64,000 bases of DNA from Aeromonas sobria (GCF_000820145.1 NZ_CDBW01000042.1:32286-96285), one strand, 5' to 3'. Positions 50,813-59,978 are shown, counted from the stretch's first letter. The notes: a model not told the origin generated them from the sequence alone. A program made the numbers and translations.

Positions 50813-52135
50813 ATGGCCCAGTTTTTCAAGCCCCAAAAGAAGTCAACCCAGCTCCAACGTATTGAATTTACGATAGACAGTCTGGATCATCATTGCGTCG
50901 GTATTGGTCGTTACCAGGGTAAGGCGATCTTCGTTGAAGGGGCGCTGCCCGGCGAGGTCGTCAAGGCTCGCATCACCGAAGACAAGAAACAATATGGCCA
51001 CGCGGCGTTGCAACAAGTGGTGACGCCCGCGGCCAATCGCATTGCCCCCTTCTGCAGCCACTTCCGCGAGTGCGGCGGTTGCAATGCCCAGCAGATGTCA
51101 GTAGCCGATCAGCAGGCTGCCAAGGCGGCGGGACTGGTCAGTCTGTTCGAGCGGTTGGGCAATATTCAGGCCCCGGCACTGGATCCGGTACTGACCGGTG
51201 AAGATCGCGCATACCGCCGGGTCTGTCGACTGGCCATCAAATTTGACAAAAATGGTCGCTGCACCCGGGTCGGTTTTCGTCGTCGCAACAGCAACGATTT
51301 GGTTGAAATCGACGGCTGCCCGGTGCTGACTGCACCGCTCTCGGCACTTATCCCGCCGCTGCGTGAGTGCCTCAACCGGCTCAAGAGCCAGCGCGAGCTG
51401 GGCCACGCGGAGCTTATCCAGGCCGAGCAGGGGATCTTGATGCTGCTGCGCCATACCGGTCGCCCCAATGAGGCGGATCGCGCCCTGCTGGTGGCGTTTG
51501 CCCAGGCGCAGGGGATCGACCTCTACTTGCAGGCGGCGGATGAGCGTATCGAAGCGCTGCAGCAACAATTTTCCCCGTCCTACTCATTGGATGGCCTGTC
51601 TCTTGCATTTGTTCCCGGTGATTTCATTCAGGTCAACGGCCCGATCAACCAGAGCATGGTTGAGCAGGCGCTGGCATGGCTCGGCGCGACCAAAGATGAC
51701 AAGGTGCTCGATCTGTTCTGCGGCATAGGTAACTTCACCTTGCCACTGGCCCATCAGGCCCGCGAAGTGGTGGGGGTCGAAGGTGAGCTGGCCATGGTGC
51801 AGCGGGCTGAAGAGAACGCCCGCCGCAACGGCATTACCAATGCCCGTTTTTACAAGGCGGATCTGAGCGGTGACATCGTCGGCATGTCCTGGGCGCGGGA
51901 AGGGTTTGATCTGGTGCTGCTGGATCCGGCTCGCCCCGGTGCGCTGGAAGTGATGGGGCACGTAGTGAAACTTTCCCCCAAGCGGGTGGTCTATGTCTCC
52001 TGTAACCCGGTCACCCTGGCTCGTGACAGTCAGGTACTGGTGAAAGGGGGCTACCGTCTGGTGCGTCTGGGTATGCTCGACATGTTCCCTCACACAGGTC
52101 ATCTGGAATCCATGGCGCTGTTTGAGCGGATCTAG
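50813..52135 (+). CDS. rlmD: 23S rRNA (uracil(1939)-C(5))-methyltransferase
   Basis: A 440-aa SAM-dependent methyltransferase. TRAM domain at the start (HHCVGIGRYQGKAIFVEGALPGEVV), 4Fe-4S cysteines C81, C87, C90 (CSHFRECGGC) and C169 (EIDGCPVL), SAM-binding DLFCGIGNFTLPLA, DPARPGA and nucleophile VYVSCNPVTLARD. Methylates U1939 of 23S rRNA. Divergent from barA, as in E. coli. Confidence 0.97.
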   Translation: MAQFFKPQKKSTQLQRIEFTIDSLDHHCVGIGRYQGKAIFVEGALPGEVVKARITEDKKQYGHAALQQVVTPAANRIAPFCSHFRECGGCNAQQMSVADQQAAKAAGLVSLFERLGNIQAPALDPVLTGEDRAYRRVCRLAIKFDKNGRCTRVGFRRRNSNDLVEIDGCPVLTAPLSALIPPLRECLNRLKSQRELGHAELIQAEQGILMLLRHTGRPNEADRALLVAFAQAQGIDLYLQAADERIEALQQQFSPSYSLDGLSLAFVPGDFIQVNGPINQSMVEQALAWLGATKDDKVLDLFCGIGNFTLPLAHQAREVVGVEGELAMVQRAEENARRNGITNARFYKADLSGDIVGMSWAREGFDLVLLDPARPGALEVMGHVVKLSPKRVVYVSCNPVTLARDSQVLVKGGYRLVRLGMLDMFPHTGHLESMALFERI

Positions 52136-52297
52136 AAAACTGATGCCCAGATGCGCCACCGCGGCCATCTGGCGTCTTTGGTTCGGTTGCGCGAGAGCGA
52201 CAAAAGCTCACCCAGTGTGACAGTTTGGCGCTGTTTGGGCTGTCGTGATTGGGGTAAGCTAGGCACTCGTACATAGGTAGGGCCGGTGGGGCTACTC

Positions 52298-52317
52298 TAT
52301 TGTCTTTTTTGACAATA
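52298..52317. promoter_or_regulatory. Inverted repeat in the relA upstream region
   Basis: TATTGTC, TTTTTT, GACAATA: 7-bp arms about 96 bp before the relA ATG. The plus strand contains TTGACA (52309-52314), but no matching -10 follows at 16-18 bp. Possibly an operator. The 277-bp gap between rlmD and relA otherwise shows nothing clear. Confidence 0.4.
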
Positions 52318-52412
52318 TGCCTTGAAAAGCCTCCCAAACATCCCCATTTGACGCAGTCTCATGAGGAGAGAAAGCGTTAGCTTTCGGCCCGATAATTTAA
52401 AGGATTGATACC

Positions 52413-54626
52413 ATGGTGGCGGTTCGCGATATTCATTTGAAAGATAACTTCACTCTGGAGGAGTGGGTTGGCTCACTCGCACTCAGTGACAGTGACAAAG
52501 ATCAGCTGCGAACTGTTTACCAGTATTGTCTGACGCTCGGAGACGAAGCCCTCACCAGCCGCCTGCTGGTGCGTGGCGTCGAGATGGCGGGCATCTTGTT
52601 GATGCTCAGCATGGATCTCGGCACCCTCAAGGCCGCGATCATCTACCCCTTCGTCGAGGCGGGTCTCATCAGCCAGGAGCGGATGGACGAAGACTTCGGC
52701 CCCAAGATCGCCAAGCTGGTGGAAGGGGTGCTGGAGATGGAAGCGATTCGCTCCCTGCAGACCCTCCATCGCAGTGAAACCTCGCCGGAACAGGTCGATA
52801 ACGTGCGCCGCATGTTGCTCGCCATGGTCGAGGATGTGCGTGCCGTGGTGATCAAGCTGGCGGAGCGGATCGCCTGCCTGCGGGAAGCAAAAAAAGCGGA
52901 TGAAGAGACCCGGGTCTTGATGGCTCAGGAGATCACCAACATCTATGCGCCGCTGGCCAACCGGCTCGGCATCGGCCAGCTCAAGTGGGAGCTGGAAGAT
53001 CTCGCCTTCCGTTACCTGCACCCGGACACCTACAAGCAGATCGCCAAGCAGCTCGATGAAAAGCGTCTTGATCGGGAGCGTTACATCCGCGAGTTTGTGC
53101 AATCCCTGCGGGATGGCCTCAAAGAGGCGGGGGTCGAGGCTGAAGTCAACGGTCGTCCGAAACACATCTACAGCATCTGGCGCAAGATGCAGAAAAAACA
53201 CCTCGAATTCAACGAGCTGTTTGACGTGCGTGCGGTGCGGGTAGTCACCAAGCGGCTGCAGGATTGTTATGCGGCGCTCGGCATCGTTCATACCCACTTC
53301 CACCATATTCCCCGCGAGTTTGACGACTATGTCGCCAACCCCAAACCCAACGGTTACCAGTCGATCCATACCGTAGTGGTCGGGCCCGAAGGCAAGACAG
53401 TCGAGATCCAGATCCGTACCGATCAGATGCATCAGGATGCGGAACTCGGCGTAGCGGCTCACTGGCGCTACAAGGAAGGGGCCCATGCGGTCAACAAGGC
53501 CAACAATTTCGAAGACAAGATCGAGTGGCTGCGCAAGCTGCTTGCCTGGCAGGAGGATCTTTCCGAGAGCGGTTCCCTGCTCGAGGATCTGCGCAGTCAG
53601 GTGTTCGAAGATCGGGTCTACGTCTTCACCCCGAAAGGGGATGTGATCGACTTGCCAGCAGGTGCGACTCCGCTCGACTTTGCCTATCACGTCCACAGCA
53701 TGATCGGCCACCGCTGCATTGGTGCCAAAATTGATGGCCGCATCGTGCCCTTCACCTACGCGTTGCAGACCGGCGATCAGGTCGAGGTGATCACCCAGAA
53801 GGAGCCGAACCCGAGCCGCGACTGGATGAACCCCAACTCTGGTTTCCTGCGCTCCAGCCGGGCGCGGGCCAAGGTGGCGACCTGGTTCAAAAAGCTGGAT
53901 CGGGACAAGAACATAGTGGCCGGTCGCGAGCTGTTCGAGAAAGAGCTCGATCGCCACAACCTCAGCATGTCCAAGATCGACAAGGGCAACATGCTGCGCC
54001 GCTTCAATCAGGAGAGCACCGACGATCTGCTGGCCGGGATTGGCAGTGGCGATATCCGCATCAACCAGGTGCTCAACTATCTCGACACCTGCTACAACAA
54101 GCCGACGGCGGAGGAAGAAGATCGCCGCCTGCTGGAGAAGCTGGAACAGAAGGCCAATGCGCCGCTGCGCCACAAACCCAAAGATCACATAGTGGTGGAA
54201 GGGGTCGGCAACCTGATGACCCATATCGCCCGCTGCTGTCAGCCGATCCCGGGAGACTCCATTCAGGGCTTCATCACCATGGGGCGCGGCGTCTCCATCC
54301 ATCGGGAGGATTGCGAGCAGCTCAAGGAGCTCTGCCGTCGTAACCCTGAGCGGCTGATCGATGCGGTGTGGGGGGAGAACTACTCCGGTGGTTACGGCCT
54401 CACCATCCGGATCATCTCCAACGATCGCTCCGGCTTGCTGCGCGATATCACCACAGTGCTGGCTAACGAGAAGATCAATGTGATGGGGGTACGCTCGCGC
54501 TCGAATGTGCGTGAGCAGACTGCCGAGATCGACATGGAGCTGGAGATCTACAACATCAACGCCTTTAACCGGGCGTTGGCCAAGTTGAGCCAGCTTAACG
54601 ACGTGATCAGCGCCAAGCGTCTCTGA
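52413..54626 (+). CDS. relA: GTP pyrophosphokinase RelA
   Basis: A 737-aa ribosome-linked (p)ppGpp synthetase. The N-terminal hydrolase-like domain lacks the catalytic HD (LLMLSMDLGTLKAAIIYPFV). Synthetase motifs HFHHIPREFDDYVANPKPNGYQSIHT and VEIQIRTDQMHQDAELGVAAHWRYKEG are intact. TGS domain (VFTPKGDVIDLPAGATPLDFAYHVHS), helical region, zinc-finger-like HIARCCQPIPGD, and C-terminal ACT (DRSGLLRDITTVLANEKINVMGV) follow. AAAGGA precedes the ATG. With dksA in the same window it forms the stringent response axis. Confidence 0.97.
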   Translation: MVAVRDIHLKDNFTLEEWVGSLALSDSDKDQLRTVYQYCLTLGDEALTSRLLVRGVEMAGILLMLSMDLGTLKAAIIYPFVEAGLISQERMDEDFGPKIAKLVEGVLEMEAIRSLQTLHRSETSPEQVDNVRRMLLAMVEDVRAVVIKLAERIACLREAKKADEETRVLMAQEITNIYAPLANRLGIGQLKWELEDLAFRYLHPDTYKQIAKQLDEKRLDRERYIREFVQSLRDGLKEAGVEAEVNGRPKHIYSIWRKMQKKHLEFNELFDVRAVRVVTKRLQDCYAALGIVHTHFHHIPREFDDYVANPKPNGYQSIHTVVVGPEGKTVEIQIRTDQMHQDAELGVAAHWRYKEGAHAVNKANNFEDKIEWLRKLLAWQEDLSESGSLLEDLRSQVFEDRVYVFTPKGDVIDLPAGATPLDFAYHVHSMIGHRCIGAKIDGRIVPFTYALQTGDQVEVITQKEPNPSRDWMNPNSGFLRSSRARAKVATWFKKLDRDKNIVAGRELFEKELDRHNLSMSKIDKGNMLRRFNQESTDDLLAGIGSGDIRINQVLNYLDTCYNKPTAEEEDRRLLEKLEQKANAPLRHKPKDHIVVEGVGNLMTHIARCCQPIPGDSIQGFITMGRGVSIHREDCEQLKELCRRNPERLIDAVWGENYSGGYGLTIRIISNDRSGLLRDITTVLANEKINVMGVRSRSNVREQTAEIDMELEIYNINAFNRALAKLSQLNDVISAKRL

Positions 54627-54646
54627 TTGTCATCAAGAACCAACTC

Positions 54647-54676
54647 GTGACCGACCGCCAGGTCGGTCACTGTTTT
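54647..54676 (+). terminator. Terminator after relA
   Basis: GTGACCGACC, GCCA loop, GGTCGGTCAC, then TGTTTT. Twenty bp past the relA stop. Confidence 0.85.
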
Positions 54677-54710
54677 CCCCCTGTGGTACCAATCAACAAG
54701 CGAATATCCC

Positions 54711-54773
54711 GTGTCCCTGCGTTACGACCGCTCTCACTTGCTCGACATGAGATTGACCGGCCGCGCGGCTTGA
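54711..54773 (+). pseudogene. Degenerate copy of the mazG start region
   Basis: GTG 54711 opens VSLRYDRSHLLD, against MSQRYDLPQLLD in MazG. The similarity includes the bases before the start (AAGCGAATATCCCGTGTC versus AAGTGAGTAGCCCATGTC). The frame stops after 20 codons, 42 bp short of mazG. The offset between the two starts is 105 bp. Most simply a decayed tandem duplication of the mazG translation start. Confidence 0.6.
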
Positions 54774-54815
54774 TGTTGCTTGATCCCCATTTAACGAATC
54801 GAAAGTGAGTAGCCC

Positions 54816-55613
54816 ATGTCTCAACGTTACGACCTTCCCCAACTGCTCGACATCATGGCTCGTCTGCGCGATCCGCAAACCGGTTGCCCTTGGGATCTGA
54901 AGCAGAACTTCCAGAGCATAGTGCCGCACACTCTGGAAGAGGCCTATGAAGTGGCCGATGCCATCGAGACCGAGGATTGGCAGGGGTTGAAAGGGGAGTT
55001 GGGCGATCTGCTGTTTCAGGTGGTCTTTTATGCCCAGCTTGGTAAGGAACGAGGACTGTTCGATTTTGCCGATATCATCGATACGGTGAGTGAAAAGCTC
55101 ATTCGCCGCCATCCTCACGTCTTTTCTGATGCAGACCTCGATAATGAGCAGGCGGTGAAGGCCAATTGGGAAGCGGAAAAAGCCAAAGAACGGGCCGCGC
55201 TTGATAAAGAGAGCGTGCTGGACGATATCCCGCTCTCCTTGCCCGCCTTGACCCGCGCCGCAAAAATTCAGAAACGCTGCGCCACCGTCGGCTTTGACTG
55301 GAAGACGCTGGGGCCGGTGGTGGACAAGATCCACGAAGAGATCGACGAAGTGATGGAAGAGGCGTTGATGGCCGATGTGGACGAGGCGCGGGTCAGCGAC
55401 GAACTCGGCGATCTGCTGTTTGCCACCGTCAATCTGGTGCGCCATCTGGGCAAGGATCCGGAGCAGGTGCTGCGGGGCGCCAATGCCAAGTTCGAGCGGC
55501 GCTTTCGTCAGGTTGAGCAGTTTATCGCCGCAGAAGGCTTGAAAATGACCGATTGCACCCTTGAAAAGCTAGATGCTGCCTGGGATCGGGCCAAGGAAAC
55601 CGAGCAAAATTGA
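54816..55613 (+). CDS. mazG: Nucleoside triphosphate pyrophosphohydrolase MazG
   Basis: A 265-aa two-domain MazG that hydrolyses (d)NTPs to monophosphates. N-terminal CPWDLKQNFQSIVPHTLEEAYEV and GELGDLLFQVVFYAQL carry metal-binding EExxE/ELxD motifs; the C-terminal domain repeats the pattern (KIHEEIDEVMEEA, SDELGDLLFATVNLVRH). No mazEF toxin-antitoxin pair lies upstream, unlike in E. coli. Ribosome site is weak (AAAGTGAG). Confidence 0.95.
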   Translation: MSQRYDLPQLLDIMARLRDPQTGCPWDLKQNFQSIVPHTLEEAYEVADAIETEDWQGLKGELGDLLFQVVFYAQLGKERGLFDFADIIDTVSEKLIRRHPHVFSDADLDNEQAVKANWEAEKAKERAALDKESVLDDIPLSLPALTRAAKIQKRCATVGFDWKTLGPVVDKIHEEIDEVMEEALMADVDEARVSDELGDLLFATVNLVRHLGKDPEQVLRGANAKFERRFRQVEQFIAAEGLKMTDCTLEKLDAAWDRAKETEQN

Positions 55614-55635
55614 TTTGGCGCAAGATGGGGTGACG

Positions 55636-55758
55636 ATGAGCCTGATAGATTTTTGTTCATTGTTTGGGAGAGGGGTTTTTGCTATATTGTTTCCCCGTCC
55701 TGCTTCATCCCCGAAGCACCCCTTAAAACTCCCTAAACTTCTTTCAGGTTCAGCATGA
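55636..55758 (+). CDS. 40-codon upstream ORF ending on the pyrG start
   Basis: ATG 55636 opens a 40-codon frame whose TGA (55756-55758) overlaps the pyrG ATG (ATGA). Its start has short nucleotide similarity to that of pyrG around ATTTTTGT, but this is weak and could be chance. The proposed pyrG promoter lies inside it, so it would be translated only from mazG read-through transcripts. Confidence 0.2.
   Translation: MSLIDFCSLFGRGVFAILFPRPASSPKHPLKLPKLLSGSA
55660..55688 (+). promoter_or_regulatory. Candidate pyrG promoter
   Basis: TTGTTT (-35, 55660-55665), 17-bp spacer, TATATT (-10, 55683-55688). The expected start would be near the pyrimidine-rich GTTTCCCCGTCC run. Confidence 0.55.
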
Positions 55759-57392
55759 CGACAAAATATATTTTTGTAACTGGTGGCGTTGTTTCATCCC
55801 TCGGCAAAGGCATTGCCGCAGCTTCTCTGGCGGCCATTCTGGAAGCCCGTGGTCTGGATGTGACCATCATGAAACTGGACCCCTATATCAACGTGGATCC
55901 GGGCACCATGAGCCCGACCCAGCATGGTGAAGTGTTCGTAACCGAGGACGGGGCCGAAACCGATCTGGATTTGGGCCACTACGAGCGTTTCATCCGCACC
56001 AAGATGACCCGTCGCAACAACTTTACCACCGGCCGTATCTACGCCGATGTACTGCGTAAAGAGCGCCGTGGTGACTATCTGGGTGCCACCATTCAGGTTA
56101 TCCCGCACATCACCAACGCCATCAAAGAGCGGGTGATTGCCGGTGCCGAAGGCCATCGGGTTGCCATCGTCGAAGTGGGCGGCACCGTGGGTGATATCGA
56201 ATCCCTGCCGTTCCTCGAAGCGATTCGCCAGCTGGCGACCATCGTTGGCCGCAACAACGCCATGTTCATGCACCTGACGCTGGTGCCTTACCTGGCGGCT
56301 GCCGGTGAAGTGAAAACCAAGCCGACCCAGCACTCCGTTAAAGAGCTGCTCTCCATCGGTATCCAGCCGGATGTGCTGATCTGCCGCTCTGACCGTGCCA
56401 TTCCGGCCAATGAGCGCGCCAAAATTGCCCTGTTCTGCAACGTGCCAGAGCGCGCCGTCATCTCCATGAAAGACGTCGACTCTATCTACAAGATCCCGGC
56501 ACTGCTCAAGTCCCAGAATCTGGACTCCTACTTCACCGAGCGTTTCGGTCTGGAGTGCAAGGAAGCCGATCTGTCCGAGTGGGAGCAGGTTGTGTTCGAA
56601 GAGGCCAACCCGACTGCAGAAGTGACCATCGGTATGGTCGGCAAGTACGTATCCCTGCCGGATGCCTACAAGTCGGTCAACGAAGCACTCAAGCACGGTG
56701 GTCTCAAGACCCGTCTTTCCGTCACCATCAAGTACATCGACTCCCAGGATATCGAGACCCGTGGCTCCGAGCTGCTGGAAGGTCTGGATGCGATTCTGGT
56801 CCCGGGTGGCTTCGGTGAGCGTGGCGTGGAAGGCAAAATTCTGGCGGCCCAGTATGCCCGTGAGAACAAGATCCCCTACCTGGGTATCTGCCTCGGCATG
56901 CAGGTTGCCATGATCGAATTTGCTCGCAACGTCGCGGGTATGGCTGGCGCGCACTCTTCCGAGTTCAAGAAAGATTGTGCCTATCCGGTTGTCGGCCTCA
57001 TCACCGAGTGGGTTGATGAAGAAGGTAACGTCGAGACCCGTACCGAAGGCTCTGATCTGGGCGGCACCATGCGTCTGGGTTCCCAGCTCTGCCACCTGGT
57101 CGAAGGTTCCAAGGTGCGTCAGATGTACGGCAGCCCGACCATTTACGAGCGTCACCGTCACCGTTACGAAGTGAACAACAAGCTGCTGCCGCAAATTGAA
57201 GCAGCCGGTTTGAAAGTGACCGGTCTCTCCGCCGACAAGAAGTTGGTGGAAATTATCGAGATCCCGGATCACCCCTGGTTTGTGGCAGCGCAGTTCCACC
57301 CGGAGTTCACTTCCACTCCTCGTGATGGCCACGCTCTGTTCGCCGGGTTTGTGAAGGCGGCAGGCGAGTATCAGAAGCGTAATTTGAAGTAA
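55755..57392 (+). CDS. pyrG: CTP synthase
   Basis: A 545-aa glutamine-dependent amidoligase converting UTP to CTP. Synthase domain: KYIFVTGGVVSSLGKGI at the N-terminus, DPYINVDPGTMSPTQHGEVF, GGTVGDIES. C-terminal class I glutaminase: YLGICLGMQVAMIEF (catalytic Cys near residue 380) and AAQFHPEFTSTP. Length equals E. coli PyrG. AGG lies 6 nt before the ATG. Confidence 0.98.
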   Translation: MTTKYIFVTGGVVSSLGKGIAAASLAAILEARGLDVTIMKLDPYINVDPGTMSPTQHGEVFVTEDGAETDLDLGHYERFIRTKMTRRNNFTTGRIYADVLRKERRGDYLGATIQVIPHITNAIKERVIAGAEGHRVAIVEVGGTVGDIESLPFLEAIRQLATIVGRNNAMFMHLTLVPYLAAAGEVKTKPTQHSVKELLSIGIQPDVLICRSDRAIPANERAKIALFCNVPERAVISMKDVDSIYKIPALLKSQNLDSYFTERFGLECKEADLSEWEQVVFEEANPTAEVTIGMVGKYVSLPDAYKSVNEALKHGGLKTRLSVTIKYIDSQDIETRGSELLEGLDAILVPGGFGERGVEGKILAAQYARENKIPYLGICLGMQVAMIEFARNVAGMAGAHSSEFKKDCAYPVVGLITEWVDEEGNVETRTEGSDLGGTMRLGSQLCHLVEGSKVRQMYGSPTIYERHRHRYEVNNKLLPQIEAAGLKVTGLSADKKLVEIIEIPDHPWFVAAQFHPEFTSTPRDGHALFAGFVKAAGEYQKRNLK

Positions 57393-57404
57393 TTTAAAAT
57401 AAAT

Positions 57405-57438
57405 GCGGTTGGGGCTCTGTGCCACAGCCGCTTTTTTT
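57405..57438 (+). terminator. Imperfect terminator between pyrG and eno
   Basis: GCGGTTG pairs with CAGCCGC with one mismatch, then TTTTTTT. Likely partial, allowing some read-through into eno. Confidence 0.6.
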
Positions 57439-57481
57439 GGCATATTTTTGTTGTTTTTTTACGAAACCTGAGGAAATACAC

Positions 57482-58783
57482 ATGTCCAAGATCGTTAAAG
57501 TAATCGGTCGTGAAATCATCGACTCCCGTGGTAACCCGACCGTTGAGGCCGAAGTTCACCTAGAAGGTGGTTTTGTTGGTATGGCAGCAGCTCCGTCTGG
57601 CGCATCTACCGGTTCCCGCGAAGCGCTGGAACTGCGTGATGGCGACAAGAGCCGTTTCCTGGGTAAAGGCGTTCTGAAAGCCCTCGAAGCCGTAAACGGC
57701 CCGATTGCTCAAGCTCTGCTGGGTAAAGATGCCAAGGACCAGGCCGCTATCGACCAGATCATGATCGACCTCGACGGCACCGAGAACAAATCCAAGTTTG
57801 GCGCCAACGCCATCCTGGCTGTTTCCCTGGCTAACGCCAAAGCCGCCGCTGCTGCCAAAGGCATGCCGCTGTACGCTCACATCGCTGAGCTGAACGGCAC
57901 CGCGGGTGTTTACTCCATGCCGCTGCCGATGATGAACATCATCAACGGTGGTGAGCACGCCGACAACAACGTCGACATCCAGGAGTTCATGATCCAGCCG
58001 GTTGGCGCCAAGACCCTGAAAGAAGCTGTCCGCATGGGCGCTGAAGTGTTCCACAACCTGGCCAAAGTGCTGAAGTCCAAGGGCTACAACACTGCAGTCG
58101 GTGACGAAGGTGGTTTCGCTCCTAACCTGAAATCCAACGCCGAAGCACTGGAAGTGATCGCTGAAGCCGTTGCTGCTGCCGGTTACAAGCTGGGCACCGA
58201 CATCACCCTGGCGATGGACTGTGCTGCTTCCGAGTTCTACGACGCAGAGAAGAAAGAGTACAACCTGAAAGGCGAAGGTCGTATCTTCACCTCCAACGGT
58301 TTCTCTGACTACCTGGCTGACCTGACCACCAAGTTCCCGATCGTCTCCATCGAAGATGGCCTGGACGAATCTGACTGGGACGGTTTTGCTTACCAGACTG
58401 CTGAACTGGGCAAGAAAATCCAGATCGTTGGTGACGACCTGTTCGTAACCAACACCAAGATCCTGAAGCGCGGTATCGACAACGGCGTTGCCAACTCCAT
58501 CCTGATCAAGTTCAACCAGATCGGTTCCCTGACCGAAACTCTGGCTGCCATCAAGATGGCCAAAGACGCTGGCTACACTGCCGTCATCTCCCACCGCTCT
58601 GGTGAGACCGAAGACGCGACCATCGCCGACCTGGCTGTTGGTACCGCTGCTGGCCAGATCAAGACCGGTTCCATGAGCCGTTCTGACCGTGTTGCCAAGT
58701 ACAACCAGCTGATCCGTATCGAAGAAGCTCTGGGTGCCAAAGCTCCTTTCCGCGGTCTGAAAGAAGTTAAAAACCAGGCTTAA
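57482..58783 (+). CDS. eno: Enolase
   Basis: A 433-aa 2-phosphoglycerate dehydratase of glycolysis and part of the RNA degradosome. GREIIDSRGNPTVEAEV, SGASTGSREALELRDGD, NIINGGEHADNNVDIQEFMI, GDEGGFAPNL and the signature LIKFNQIGSLTET. Codon use is visibly biased toward preferred C/T-ending codons compared with neighbours, typical of very high expression. GAGGAAA precedes the ATG. Confidence 0.99.
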   Translation: MSKIVKVIGREIIDSRGNPTVEAEVHLEGGFVGMAAAPSGASTGSREALELRDGDKSRFLGKGVLKALEAVNGPIAQALLGKDAKDQAAIDQIMIDLDGTENKSKFGANAILAVSLANAKAAAAAKGMPLYAHIAELNGTAGVYSMPLPMMNIINGGEHADNNVDIQEFMIQPVGAKTLKEAVRMGAEVFHNLAKVLKSKGYNTAVGDEGGFAPNLKSNAEALEVIAEAVAAAGYKLGTDITLAMDCAASEFYDAEKKEYNLKGEGRIFTSNGFSDYLADLTTKFPIVSIEDGLDESDWDGFAYQTAELGKKIQIVGDDLFVTNTKILKRGIDNGVANSILIKFNQIGSLTETLAAIKMAKDAGYTAVISHRSGETEDATIADLAVGTAAGQIKTGSMSRSDRVAKYNQLIRIEEALGAKAPFRGLKEVKNQA

Positions 58784-58813
58784 TTTGCTGGTTTACCAGC
58801 CTCGGCTGGAATG

Positions 58814-58848
58814 AAAAAAAACCGGAACCCTTGGGTTCCGGTTTTTTT
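58814..58848. terminator. Strong terminator after eno
   Basis: AAAAAAACCGGAACCC, TT, GGGTTCCGGTTTTTTT. Also serves the convergent GNAT gene. Confidence 0.95.
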
Positions 58849-58907
58849 ATGGCTGATCCTTGCCACAACGGCCTGAGAGGCGAGGGCGTTGTGCCTCTGG
58901 TCTCGGG

Positions 58908-59393
58908 TCAGACAAACGGGTGCGTGCGCTGATAGCGCCCTGCATGCGCCTTGAAGCCCAGTTTTTCAAACAGGGCGATAGAGCGGACGTTATCTGCATC
59001 GATATCTGCGGTGAGGCGGGTGACTCCCTGCGTGCAGGCGTGGGCGAACAGCAATTCCAGCGCCTCCGACATAAACCCCTTACGCCAATAGGCCGCATTG
59101 AGCAGGCAACCCACTTCGCAGCAGTGGCCCGCCTCGCTGAAACTGTGCAGGCCGCAGGTGCCGATCACCTTGTTGCTTTCCCGCTCGACAATCGCCCACT
59201 CAAGCGACTCATCCGTTTGCTCCAGCTGCACCACACTCGCCATCATTTGCACCACCATGGCGGGGGAGGTGAAGCAGGGATCAGAGGCAAACTCCATGGT
59301 CAGTGGATTGCCATAAATCTCGAACAGATCGGCGGCATCCTGCGGGCCAATGGTGCGCAGCACAATCCGTGTGCCGGTTAAGTCAGGCTTCAT
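58908..59393 (-). CDS. GNAT family N-acetyltransferase (RimJ/RimL-like)
   Basis: A 161-aa acetyltransferase_3-type enzyme: TRIVLRTIGPQDAADLFEIYGNP at the start, the acetyl-CoA loop region YWRKGFMSEALELLFAHA, and TADIDADNVRSIALFEKLGF near the end. Could acetylate a ribosomal protein N-terminus or a small molecule; the target is not evident. Transcribed alone, convergent with eno. Confidence 0.9.
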   Translation of the reverse strand: MKPDLTGTRIVLRTIGPQDAADLFEIYGNPLTMEFASDPCFTSPAMVVQMMASVVQLEQTDESLEWAIVERESNKVIGTCGLHSFSEAGHCCEVGCLLNAAYWRKGFMSEALELLFAHACTQGVTRLTADIDADNVRSIALFEKLGFKAHAGRYQRTHPFV

Positions 59394-59507
59394 TTATCTC
59401 CTTGGCGCGGGTGTTACGTCAGCAAAGATACAGGTGAAAAACGAGACTGCGTGAAAGTCGGTCTCTGAAGGCAATTGGTGCTATCACGAAATATTTCTAT
59501 CGTGAAC

Positions 59508-59540
59508 GTCCGATTACGCTTCGCTAATCGACCTACGGGC
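59508..59540. repeat. REP-like hairpin 1
   Basis: Minus-strand reading: GTAGG followed by TCGATTA, GCGAAGCG loop, TAATCGG. It spans the stop codon and last codons of the unknown membrane protein at 59514. A second copy is at 60110-60141 with compensating stem changes. Confidence 0.75.
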
Positions 59541-59978
59541 TTTGTTATTCATTAACCTTGCATCTATTTTATTCGAAAAATCTGAGAAGCCATCCAGGTC
59601 AAAAGGGGCGTAAATTTTCTTGCGACTGTTAGTACGAATGACCATGCAATCCACTATGAGTAATTTTCCCATACTCACACCGATCATCTCTGTATAGGGT
59701 ATGGATACTTTCTGGAAAAAGCGGTTTCTACCTACCACATCCTCGCTCCTCAATTCGACGGAAAACAATCTGGAGGCTTGAGCCATTGCAAACAGTACAA
59801 CGAAGGCTACTAGCAGGATTTTTAAATATTGGTAAAAGAGCCAAGAGCCCAACTCCATGTCGAGTTGGGTTTTGTATGTACTGAGTGCAACAAACCCGAT
59901 AAAAATCAATGTGATAAATATAAAGAACCGCTTGCTCATAGAGAGTAATGGTTGTTTCCAATTTAATGAATATTTCAT
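59514..59978 (-). CDS. Unknown membrane protein, PH-like
   Basis: A 154-aa protein with two N-terminal membrane helices (RFFIFITLIFIGFVALSTY and YLKILLVAFVVLFAMAQ) and a soluble tail that resembles small bacterial PH-like domains (VVGRNRFFQKVSIPYTEMIGVSM, TNSRKKIYAPFDLDGFSDFSNKI). Base composition is AT-richer than the genes around it, a sign of transfer. The last codons come from a REP-like repeat, so the C-terminus may have been altered by its insertion. Function unknown. Confidence 0.6.
   Translation of the reverse strand: MKYSLNWKQPLLSMSKRFFIFITLIFIGFVALSTYKTQLDMELGSWLFYQYLKILLVAFVVLFAMAQASRLFSVELRSEDVVGRNRFFQKVSIPYTEMIGVSMGKLLIVDCMVIRTNSRKKIYAPFDLDGFSDFSNKIDARLMNNKARRSISEA

Noticed and set aside
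52225..52240. Sigma-54-type promoter (GG-N10-GC) upstream of relA
   Set aside because: The -12 element is poor (TGGGC rather than TTGC), and another GG-N10-GC occurs nearby by chance. Not strong enough to annotate.
52473..54302. 609-codon minus-strand ORF opposite relA
   Set aside because: Antisense shadow of a highly conserved relA.
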